A stretch of DNA of 64,000 bases from Tepidisphaera sp. Its GTDB lineage: Bacteria > Planctomycetota > Phycisphaerae > Phycisphaerales > UBA1924. The position numbers and the translations under genes were made by a program. The notes beneath the pieces were generated by a model, which was given only the letters and a program-made list of their open reading frames with translations, searched no databases and was not told the DNA's origin. Positions 27,804-36,900 of the stretch are shown here, piece after piece (the first letter of the stretch is position 1; each line of letters begins with the position of its first letter). The DNA lies in assembly GCA_016124375.1 (NCBI GenBank), contig WGNV01000001.1, positions 372,001-436,000 of the forward strand. Direction: 5' to 3'.

Positions 27804-29951
27804 CTAGTACAGCAGCGTGATCGAGAAGTGCACCTCGCTGTGTCCATCCCGCACCGGGTTCGCCGGGTCGTCGATGGATTTAGCGGCGATGCCCCAATCC
27901 AGCCTGGTCGACAGGTTGCGCCCGATCTGCAGTTCCGTGCCCAGCCCCAGGCCCACGAGCGTCGAGTCTGTCTCGCCCACCAGCGCCCGGCTGTTGGTGT
28001 TCCGCCCGACATCGACAAACGCCTTGAGCACCCAGTCCCAGTCCGCCCGCCCGAAGGGCTGCTGAGGCGTGTACCGGAAGCTCGACCCCAGAAGGCTGTT
28101 GACCGACGTCAGCTCGCGCCCGTTCCAGGTGCCCGGTTCGGCGCCTTCCCAACGCTTCCCGTTGGCGTCTTCCTTCAGCTCAAAGCCCAGTGCGCGAGGC
28201 ACGTGGAACCGGTATTCGAGCGTCGCGATCCACACCGAGTCACCCGCCACGATCGACTCGGGATAGCCGCGCACCGTGTAGGTGCCGCCCAGCACGTCTT
28301 CTTCGCTGGGCACCAGGCGGTTGTTGAATGCATACTGACCCCGGAAGCTCGCGTAGATCTCGTGCGCCAGGGTGTGCTGACCTTCCGAACTGCCCCCGGC
28401 GTACCCCTCGGGGTTCAGCAGCGGCTCGATGTAGAACGAGTGCGTCGCCTCGAACTTCAACACCTGCCACGAGGCGTCGACGTTCTGGCGGCCCAGGCGC
28501 TGCTCGTCAACCACATCCAGGCCCGACCAGCCCCCGTCCATGAACTCGAACGTCCCGCTCAGCAGCGTGCTCGACGCATCGGTATCGCGGCTCAGCCTGG
28601 CCCCGACGTACGGGAAGTAGAAGTTCTCTCGACCCGTCGTGGCGGTCAGCGAGTTGGCGATCTCTTCGCTCTTGAACCGCAGGCCGCCCACGATGTCCAG
28701 GAACGTTTCGCGATACTGCCAGGGCGTGCCCGTCACCTCGACACCCCACGTGCCCGACTTGCCCGTGAACTTGTCCGCGTTCTGGCCGATGTCCGAGGCG
28801 TTGAACTCGGTGTACGCCCCGTACCCGCGCACCCGCAGGTAGTTGGTGATGATCGGGAACTCGTAGCTGCCCAGCACGGCGTGGGAGGCCTTGAACGCGG
28901 CGGTCGAGTAGTCGAGCCGCAGAATGTCGTCGTGCCCGGTGAGCTGATTGTCCACGAACCCGAAGCGTTCGCGCCAGCGGTTGGTGGTCTTGGTGCCGGT
29001 GTTGCTGAACTGGGCGTACACCGTCCAGGGCTTGTTTTCGCTCACCAGGTAGTCGAGCACCACGTCTTCCTGCTGGTCGCCCGGCGAGAGTGCGACGTCG
29101 ACCCGGCGGTCCGGGTGGCGGTTGAGCCTGAACACGTAGTTATCCAGATCGTCCTTGTGGAGCAGGTCGCCCGGCTGGATCGGGCTCAGCTCGCGGATTC
29201 GCGACTGCGAAGGCGAATCGTTGTTGATGCGAGCCGCGGGATTGTGCTCCAGCTCATCCTTCCACTCGTCGCCCGCGGCGATGGTGCGGACCGTGCTGAT
29301 CCGCCCCATCCACACGATGAGGCGCATATCCGTCCGCCCGTCCTTGCGCTTGTCGGCCAGGGTGGTCGGGTCTATGTCATCGGGCGAAATTTCCACAAAT
29401 GCGCCCGCCAAGCCGCGCTTGCCCAGTTCGCCGACGATGGCGGCACCCACCGCGTTGATCGCGCTGCGGGCGAACCGCCCGGTGTTTCCCTCGGCGATGT
29501 CCGACACCCGCATGGTGACGGTCGGCTGGCCCTCGCGCGGCGCGGTGTACCCGTCGGGGGTGGTTCCCAGCGTCACCAGCGCCTGCGTCAGATCTTCGAC
29601 GGGAGGATGATCCGGGTGCGAACTCTTGTATTCCACGACAAATCGCGACACCTGATACGTAGGTTCGCTGGCCACGGGGGCGGCTTGGGCCGCGTCGCCC
29701 GCGGGCTGGGCCTGGCCCGCGGCCTTGTCCGCCGGTGGCGCCTGATCGGCCTTGGGTGTCGCCGGCTTCGGCGGCGGCTCGGGGGCGGGCTGGATTTTGT
29801 TTACATCGAGCGGCTCTTTGGGCACACTCTGGCCCAGCACCGGTGCGGCGACACACATCACCAGGCCCGCGGCCAGCGCCAGGCACATCGAGCCGCGCCC
29901 GGCCGCGTTGACCACGTTCCCTGCCACACCCCGCACGACTCGCTGATTCAT
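27804..29951 (-). CDS. TpsB-type outer-membrane transporter (FhaC/ShlB family)
   Basis: This protein is predicted to form the outer-membrane beta-barrel that secretes TpsA. I start it at the ATG at 29951 (MNQRVVRGVAGN, 715 aa), which has AGGGGAG six bases upstream; a longer in-frame start has no support. A signal peptide (LALAAGLVMCVAAPVLGQ) precedes a Pro/Ala-rich linker of about 60 residues and POTRA-like segments (YQVSRFVVEYKSSHPDH, IQPGDLLHKDDLDNYVFRLN). The barrel has alternating strands, the VRGY motif in GGTYTVRGYPES that marks the family, and an aromatic-ended last strand (VHFSITLLY). At 715 aa it is longer than most TpsB, mainly because of the linker. It precedes tpsA by 202 bp, a usual TPS order, but both are surrounded by T6SS genes. 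Confidence 0.88.
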   Translation of the reverse strand: MNQRVVRGVAGNVVNAAGRGSMCLALAAGLVMCVAAPVLGQSVPKEPLDVNKIQPAPEPPPKPATPKADQAPPADKAAGQAQPAGDAAQAAPVASEPTYQVSRFVVEYKSSHPDHPPVEDLTQALVTLGTTPDGYTAPREGQPTVTMRVSDIAEGNTGRFARSAINAVGAAIVGELGKRGLAGAFVEISPDDIDPTTLADKRKDGRTDMRLIVWMGRISTVRTIAAGDEWKDELEHNPAARINNDSPSQSRIRELSPIQPGDLLHKDDLDNYVFRLNRHPDRRVDVALSPGDQQEDVVLDYLVSENKPWTVYAQFSNTGTKTTNRWRERFGFVDNQLTGHDDILRLDYSTAAFKASHAVLGSYEFPIITNYLRVRGYGAYTEFNASDIGQNADKFTGKSGTWGVEVTGTPWQYRETFLDIVGGLRFKSEEIANSLTATTGRENFYFPYVGARLSRDTDASSTLLSGTFEFMDGGWSGLDVVDEQRLGRQNVDASWQVLKFEATHSFYIEPLLNPEGYAGGSSEGQHTLAHEIYASFRGQYAFNNRLVPSEEDVLGGTYTVRGYPESIVAGDSVWIATLEYRFHVPRALGFELKEDANGKRWEGAEPGTWNGRELTSVNSLLGSSFRYTPQQPFGRADWDWVLKAFVDVGRNTNSRALVGETDSTLVGLGLGTELQIGRNLSTRLDWGIAAKSIDDPANPVRDGHSEVHFSITLLY

Positions 29952-30120
29952 CACACGCTCCCCTGTCCTCGGACGCCGCGCCGACCCGCACGCACGCGTC
30001 CAAACGGCAACGCCTCGGCCGACCCCCACACCCTAAAGCCTTGGGCCCTGACTCGTCAAGTCACCCGCTCCGATCCGCCTCATCCATCATGACCAGAACC
30101 TGAACCCACTTCGCGCTACG

Positions 30121-33100
30121 TCATTTCTGCGCGGGCAGATACCCGCTCGAGCCCAGCGCCGATTGCAGACGCTCGCCAACCCCGGCCGCCCCCGCGGCCC
30201 GCGGCGCGGAGAACGCCAGTCTGAACCCCACATCGCTGTATCCCCGCCTCGACTGCGGAAAGTTCACGGGCTGGGGTTCGTTCGTGGCCTGCCCCTGGGG
30301 CGACAGGGCCGAACCCCCGATCACCCGCAACTTTTCACCCTTCTCCAGGGCGGCCTCCACCGCCTCGCGCGTCGGGGCCACGCCTTCCAGCACCAACGCC
30401 CCGTCGCTCACATATTCAGACACGTTGCCGATCAGGTCGTGGAACGTCGTCGTGGTCTTCTCGTTCACCGGGCGGAACCAGAGCACCCCGTCGTCGGTGG
30501 TGACCGCCGGCAGGCCGTCGTTGGGGGCACTGATGGGCGCCTGCCCGGCGGGCAGGAAGATGCCGCTGGCCGGCCACTGCGGGCTCAAGCCCGTGAACTG
30601 CTTGATGTGCTCATATTCCTTCTTCCAAGTCGCATCGCGCAGGTTGGGGTTGGGCGTTGGCCCATCGCCCGCCAGGGCGCGCTTCCATTCCTCGACGCTG
30701 GGGAAGCGGCAGCCCACCAGCCGCGCCGCGAGCAGCGCCGGAACAGGCCCGACGTACTGCATGGGCGAGTCCATCGCCGGGGGCGACACGGTCATGCCGT
30801 CGGGGTAGTAGGGTTTCTGCTGCATGGTGCTGCTGATGCGCACCCAGCCGCCGCTGCTGTCGCCCGCGCCGGGCTTGCAGGGTTGAATGCCCTGGGCGGT
30901 CTCGCCCGCCCAGTACCAGGCCCGCGGGCCCAGCCGCGGGTCGATGCCGCCTTCGCTGGACTTGGGCAGCAGGCTCCGGTACTCCTCCCACCTTCCCGCG
31001 GCTCCCACGATGTCGGCGAACTCGCCCACTGAGACCTCGGTGGTCGCGATGAAGCTGACCTCGCCCCCCGACCCCTCGGCCAGGCGCTTGAAATCAACGG
31101 TGTGCTCGTTGCCGCCTCGGCTCGTCGAGTACGTCGCGGTCAGTCCGTCCTCGCTCTGGGTGAGCTTCCAGCCGGCGCTGCCCGGGCCGAGCTTGGAGAG
31201 ATCGAGCTGCGCGCCCTTGCTGCGGAGGGGCTCGATGGCCGCCAGCAGCGCCGCGGGCGCCCCGCTCTTGGCAATATCCAAACCCTGGACCGCGCCGACG
31301 AAATCGTTCATAGCCGCGGCCTGTGCGTCGGCCCGGGCGGCTCCCGTCTGGCCCTCGGCCAGCCTCACCGCCCGCTCCAGCTTCAGGCGGGCGATGTTGT
31401 ACTTGGCCCACGACGGCAGTGCATCGACCGCCGGCTGATCGACGCCGAACATGGGCATGGCCTCGACCGCCGCAGCGATTCCGGCCCCATCCCCGCCCGC
31501 GGCTCGCACAAACCCGCTCCACATGCGGGCGGCGGCGTCGTTGGCGCGAGCGATCGCCGCCCCGCGTGCCTTTTCATCCGCGATCCGCCCCAGGGTCTTT
31601 CGCACTTCGTCGGCCAGCGTCTTGCCCGCCAGCGGCAAGTCCGCCGCGGTCTTGGGCCAGCCGATCTCCGCCAGCCTCAGCCACGCACCCAGCACCTCGC
31701 CCGCGCGCAGGCGAGTCTCATCCGCCCGGGCCTGGTGGATCACATCAAGCAGCTTGTCCGGGGCCTGCTCGGACGCCAGGTTGCCGATGTCCCGCACCCG
31801 CGCGACCACGCCCGACAAGGGCCCGGCCAGGTCCTTCCACGCGGGTGAGGCCTGCAGCTCGGTCACCATCGCCGTCATGGTCGGGTTGTCGCCCGGGAGT
31901 TCGCCCAGCGCGATCAGATCTTCCAGTCGCCGCGCCAGCGTGAGTTCATCCTGAGCCGCCTGCTGCGATGCGAGGAAGCCATCGACCACGCGCTTCTGGC
32001 GATTGACGTCGCCAAGCAGCACGGCTTCGGAAGCCGCCTGCAGCGCCGCATCGCGACGTGAGGCACTGACCGCGTCGATCGCGCCCGCATCGGCGTCGGG
32101 AAGGGTCGGGGGCTTGGCGCTGGCGGCGGCCAGAATCTTCCCCTCGGCATCGGTCAGCCCCGCGGTGATGGCCGCGGCCCGGTCGCGAGCGCCCTGGTAC
32201 CCCAGCGTCGGGTCCACGCCCGCCACGCCCTGCTGCCAGGCCTTCTTCATCGCCTCGGTGGTGACGGCGGGCTGGGCGGCCTTGGCCTTCATCTCCGCGC
32301 CGACCCTGGCGTACACCTCGGCCAGTTGGGCGTCGATGTCCTTCGAGGCCTGCACCAGCATCCCTTCGCAGGCTTCCATGTCGCGCCGCACCGAATCCTG
32401 GTTGGAGGGCGTGAGCGTCACGGTCTTGACGAACTTGTTGGCGCGGTCCTCGGCCCGGGAGAGCGCCTCGCGCAGGGCGGGGTCGGGCTTCTTGTTTTCC
32501 TCTTTGAGCTGGGTTTCGAGTGTGCCCAGCTTGGCCTTGACCGCGCTCAGCGCCGCATCGAACCCCCAGCCGGCGCGGATGTCGCCCGCGGCATAGGCGG
32601 CGGGCTTGGGCTCGGGCTTGGCTTCGGGCTCGATCGCGGCTGGCGCGGGCTGGTTCTGGGCGGCCTTGGTGGGTGCCGCCGTTTCGGGCTCGGGGGCCTT
32701 GGTCTGGGGCTTGGTGTCAGCACCCGCGGCCTGGGCCGGGGGCTTGTCGGACTGCGCGCCCGAGGCGTCGCCCTTGGGCTTTGTGCCGCCGGAAGACCCG
32801 CCCGACAGGGCGTAGATGAGCACCGCGAGCAGCAGCAGCGCGCCGACGCCCGCGGCGACCAGCATGCCCTTCTTGCCTCCCACCTCTTTGACCGCCGCGA
32901 CCGCGGCCATGGCGGCCGCACCGGGCGCCGGGGCGGGCGAGCGCAGGTTGCCGGCGGCCCAGGCCGCCTGGCGTTGTTCCGCGGCCTGGCGGAAGGCGGG
33001 CTCGATGGTGTATGGCACATCGCTGGTGAGCGCCAGGCCCTTGGCGGAGGCGCGCACGCAGAACAGGGAGCTGGGGCGCACTTCGCCCACGATGATGTCC

Positions 33101-33912
33101 AGGAAGTCTTCGTCCAGGGGCTCGATGACCAGCATCGGCACCCCGTCGGCGACGTTCTGGCTCATCAGTTCGAGCCAGGCGCTGGCCGCCTCGCCCTTGT
33201 GGGCCAGGCACAGGGGCACCCGCAGGTGCTGGCCCCCGGCGTCACCGGCCATGCGGGTGAGCCCGCGCGTGCCGCCCCCGGACGACCGGAACGCGCCCAT
33301 CTCGCGTTCCATCTCGTACATGATGCGGGTCAGGCCCATGCCCTTGCCGTCGTCGGTGGGCAGTGAGAGCCCGGGGCTGGCGATCAGCGACTTGACGAGG
33401 CCGGCGGGCGAAGCGAGGTTGGTGGACGCGGCCCCGGCGACCAGCAGCGCCGCTTCATCTTCCAGCCCGCGCCGGGCCTCGCCGATCGCCAGGCGCACCA
33501 GCTCGGCCGAGCCGGTCTGCGTCACCTTGGATTCGATGGTTTCCAGGCGAGGCAGGGCGTGCTCGATCGCCCACCCCTGCGAGACACCCTCGACCATCGC
33601 GACCACGACCATGGGGTACTTGGTCCGCCCACGGCCATCGCGGCTGGACCACATGCGTCCGACCACGAGCCCATCGGGCCGGCGCCAGTAGAACACATGT
33701 CGGAAGCCAGGGAGCCGGTGCTCGTCGCTGAGTTTTTCCCATGCGCCCGAGTCGATGTTGCCGGCGATGCCCTCGGTGTAGAGGGCGCGCTTCACCTGCA
33801 CGAGCGCGTCGCAGTCCAGGCCGATCTCTTCAATGTGATCGTCCCAGCCCGGGTGCTTCCCGAACGCCGCCACGTGAACTTTGGTGGCTCTTTGTTGGCC
33901 TTCCTTACCCAT
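30121..33912 (-). CDS. TagF-like domain / transmembrane helix / FGE-fold fusion, 1263 aa
   Basis: The N-terminal 330 residues resemble TagF, a post-translational repressor of T6SS: FGKHPGWDDHIEE, a conserved tryptophan, FRHVFYWRR and SRDGRGRTKYPMVVVAM. One transmembrane helix (residues about 347-368, MLVAAGVGALLLLAVLIYAL) follows a basic flank, which suggests a cytoplasmic N-terminus. Next come a Pro/Ala/Lys-rich linker and about 500 helical residues. A C-terminal FGE/SUMF1-type fold (about 950-1250) carries TTEVSVGEFADIV, GCRFPSVEEWKRAL, DLIGNVSEYV and GYSDVGFRLAF. The C-terminal catalytic cysteines of formylglycine-generating enzymes are missing, so it is probably a binding or sensor module. 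It is 30 bp downstream of tssM. Its ectodomain is paralogous to that of the kinase-like protein at 42415-46053. The TagF assignment is probable, not certain. Confidence 0.75.
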   Translation of the reverse strand: MGKEGQQRATKVHVAAFGKHPGWDDHIEEIGLDCDALVQVKRALYTEGIAGNIDSGAWEKLSDEHRLPGFRHVFYWRRPDGLVVGRMWSSRDGRGRTKYPMVVVAMVEGVSQGWAIEHALPRLETIESKVTQTGSAELVRLAIGEARRGLEDEAALLVAGAASTNLASPAGLVKSLIASPGLSLPTDDGKGMGLTRIMYEMEREMGAFRSSGGGTRGLTRMAGDAGGQHLRVPLCLAHKGEAASAWLELMSQNVADGVPMLVIEPLDEDFLDIIVGEVRPSSLFCVRASAKGLALTSDVPYTIEPAFRQAAEQRQAAWAAGNLRSPAPAPGAAAMAAVAAVKEVGGKKGMLVAAGVGALLLLAVLIYALSGGSSGGTKPKGDASGAQSDKPPAQAAGADTKPQTKAPEPETAAPTKAAQNQPAPAAIEPEAKPEPKPAAYAAGDIRAGWGFDAALSAVKAKLGTLETQLKEENKKPDPALREALSRAEDRANKFVKTVTLTPSNQDSVRRDMEACEGMLVQASKDIDAQLAEVYARVGAEMKAKAAQPAVTTEAMKKAWQQGVAGVDPTLGYQGARDRAAAITAGLTDAEGKILAAASAKPPTLPDADAGAIDAVSASRRDAALQAASEAVLLGDVNRQKRVVDGFLASQQAAQDELTLARRLEDLIALGELPGDNPTMTAMVTELQASPAWKDLAGPLSGVVARVRDIGNLASEQAPDKLLDVIHQARADETRLRAGEVLGAWLRLAEIGWPKTAADLPLAGKTLADEVRKTLGRIADEKARGAAIARANDAAARMWSGFVRAAGGDGAGIAAAVEAMPMFGVDQPAVDALPSWAKYNIARLKLERAVRLAEGQTGAARADAQAAAMNDFVGAVQGLDIAKSGAPAALLAAIEPLRSKGAQLDLSKLGPGSAGWKLTQSEDGLTATYSTSRGGNEHTVDFKRLAEGSGGEVSFIATTEVSVGEFADIVGAAGRWEEYRSLLPKSSEGGIDPRLGPRAWYWAGETAQGIQPCKPGAGDSSGGWVRISSTMQQKPYYPDGMTVSPPAMDSPMQYVGPVPALLAARLVGCRFPSVEEWKRALAGDGPTPNPNLRDATWKKEYEHIKQFTGLSPQWPASGIFLPAGQAPISAPNDGLPAVTTDDGVLWFRPVNEKTTTTFHDLIGNVSEYVSDGALVLEGVAPTREAVEAALEKGEKLRVIGGSALSPQGQATNEPQPVNFPQSRRGYSDVGFRLAFSAPRAAGAAGVGERLQSALGSSGYLPAQK

Positions 33913-33942
33913 GCCTGATTCCTTCGGCCTTTCGGTGTGGAC

Positions 33943-36900
33943 TTACTTGCCGGGCCACGACCGGCCGTCGGGCCAGTCTTCCTTGGCGGGCAGGGGAGGA
34001 TCAAACGTCACATCGAGCACCAGCGAGTAGCCCCCGCCGACGATCGCGACCCGCCAGGTGCCGTCGGGCCGCACCTGCGTGCGTCCGGCGTCGCGCAGCC
34101 CGGCCCCGAGCAGGCCCCAGTTGCCCGGCACTTCCAGGCGCGCCTTGGGGTTGGACAGTTTCGACGCGTCGTTGCCGGGGTCCGCATCGTACAGCGCCAC
34201 GACCACCTGCTTGCCGTAGTCCCCCTTGCCGGGATCGGCGGCGTAATCGAACGTCAACTGCTTGGCGGTCGCCGCGAAGATGGTGCCGGCACCGATGTTG
34301 AACGTCTCACCCAGTTTCTTGCCGTCCACCAGCACGGCGCCCCACTGCTCATCGATGGCCTTCTTGCCGGGGAGGCCGCTGTACGAATCCGCCGGGGCGA
34401 GCTGCACCTGGCTGATGTGGACGCTCTTGCCCGGGGCGAACAGGGCCAGGGCCTTGCCCATGTGCCCGAGCCAGGCGGTGGTGATGTCGTCGTTACTGAG
34501 GATGGTGGCGCCCTCGAGCTCGTGCACCAGCTTGAGCACCTTCTCGTCGGTCAGGCCGCCCGAGCCCGTGCTGGCGCCCTTGAGCTGGCGCAGTTGGTCC
34601 CACGCCCCGGCCGCCGCGAGGACGTCCTGGGGTGACAGGTCCTTGGCCTCGGGCGCGACGAACGCCAGGGGCGGCCCCTTGGCGCTCATGAGGGTGTTGC
34701 GCGCGTTTTCGAGGTCTCCCTTGGTGGCCAGCACCAGGCGGTCCAGGCCCTTCAGGTAGAACTCATCCCAGTAGCTGACGCCGACGCGATAGGCCTGCAG
34801 CAGGTCGGTATTGAGCGAGCTGCTGCGGAACTTGCGGAGCACCTGGGTGCGGGCGTCGTCGGGCTTGGGCAGCGAGGTCAGCTCGCGCCAGGCCTGCAGC
34901 GTGGCGGTCGCCTTGTCCTTGAAGCCGACGTCGTCGAGCCCCGCGAAACTCTTCTTGACCTCTTCGATGACCGGCCCGGCGTCGACGCCCAGGTTCTTGG
35001 GCACCGCCCCCAAGGCGTCCAGCGCGTCCTTGCGGACGCTCAGCAGCGGGCCATCGATGTCGCTCTCGCGCGTGACGGCCCGCAGCCCGTCGCGCCAGGC
35101 GTCCCACGTCGCGACGCTGGGCAGCACCTGGCTCGTCGCCTCGTCCTTCCAGTAGGCCAGGTAGTCCTTGGCGTATTCGAGCGTGGCGGAGGTCACGGCC
35201 CGGTAGTCCGGGCTTTCGCCCGCCAGCGTGCCCGCGCCCGTGCCGGCCGCCAGCATGCGCGCCTGCCCGGTGCTGTCACCTTCCACGATCGCCCGCAGTT
35301 CCGCGAAGGCGCCGAGCACGGCCTTGCCGGTCTGGGCGTAGAACTCGTCCTTGTGCTTCTGATCCGGGGGGATCGAGCTCAGCGGCACCGGACGGCGCAC
35401 CTCTTCGGTGAACACGCCCGCCTTCACCCGCGCCTGCGTCAAAGCCGCCGCTTTCGACTCAAGGCTCGCCTTGTCGTGGGGCCAGGCCGCGATCGTCTTG
35501 CTGGCGACCAGGAAGCGCCGGCGCATGCCCGCGATGTCGATGGTCCGCTTGCTGACGCGGGCCGCGGCCGCCCACGCATCATCAAGCCCGGCCTTGAGCT
35601 CCGAAGGCTTGAGCAACGTCCAGCCCGAGGACGCGTCGATCCGCTGCTTGGCGCCGTCGCCCGACGAATCGATCGCCGCGAGTGCTGCCTGCAGCCCCTG
35701 CACCACCGCCTCGGGCGCCAGCCCCTCGGGCTCGGTGTCGGCGTTCTTCAGTTCCTGGCCGGCCGCGGCGTACGCGTCGGCCCGCACCTGGTACGCCCGC
35801 TGCTCGTCCTTGCCCGTGACTCGACCCGCCATCAGCATGGGCGAAACCTGGTCGAGCTTGCCCGACAGAGCCGCCAACTGCTCCTTCACCTTGCTCTCGA
35901 CCTCGGGCTGCTTCTGCTCCAAGAGCGACCGCAACTGGCTCACCGGATCGGTATCGCCCCCGGCCAGGGCCCCGAGCGCGCCCGCGGCTTTGGCATCCTT
36001 CTTGCCCGCGGCGTCCTTGGCCGCGTCCAGCAACCCGCCGCCCGAAGCGGGCACCTGATCGCGCAGGGCCTGGAAGTACTTCTTCACCCGGTCGTTGACG
36101 TCCTGGCGGGCCTGGGCGAGCAAGGCCGCGGGATCACTCGCGGCGTCACCCAGCGCGGCCCGGGCGGAATCGATCTCCTGGCGTGCGGCTTCGAGCGCGT
36201 CCAAGGCGGCCCCGGCGTCGGCCCGGAAGCCCTTGTACTCCTCGTAGGTCTTGGGCGCATCGGTCGCCCCGGCGCCGCTCTTGGCCAGCCAGTGGATGTT
36301 CTGCAGCTGCAGCTCCGCCGCCCGGAACTTGTCCAGCGCGTTGATCAGCGTCTGCACCTTGTCCATGTCGCTGCCGGGCAGCGCGAGCTTGGTCATCTGC
36401 TCGGACATGTGGTCGACGGCGTCGGTGATGACGCGGCTGGACAGTTCTTCCTTGGCCTGGAAGATCGCCGGAAGATCCTCACCCGCCAGACCCTTGGGAT
36501 AGGCCGCCCGCAGCGCTTCGTTGATGCGCCGGGCGTCGTTGTCGTACTGGTCCTTGCCCGCGGGCGGCACGATGTACGCGTACAGCGCGTCGGCGTCGAT
36601 CGCGCCGTCCTTCGCGCCCGCTCCGGCCTTGCCCAGGCTCGAAGGGTCCTTCACCGCCTGGGTCGCGGCCCCCAGCAGCCCGCCCCCATCGCTGGCGGGC
36701 GTCTTGCCGAAGGCGTACGTCTGCAGCCTGACCAGCTGGGCCAGAGCCGCCACTGCCTGAGGCGACCAGTCGTTCTCACCCTTGAGCTTGTCGCGGGTCG
36801 CGTCGAATGCGGGGGCGAGCACGGTCAGATCGACCACGGCGCGCTGAGCGCGATGGCTGTTCTCGGTCAGGCCACGGTCAAGCCCGAAGAGGCCGGGGAA

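Noticed and set aside
30121-31080. Formylglycine-generating (sulfatase-activating) enzyme
   Set aside because: The fold motifs are present but C-terminal catalytic cysteines are not seen, and the domain is fused to a T6SS regulator.
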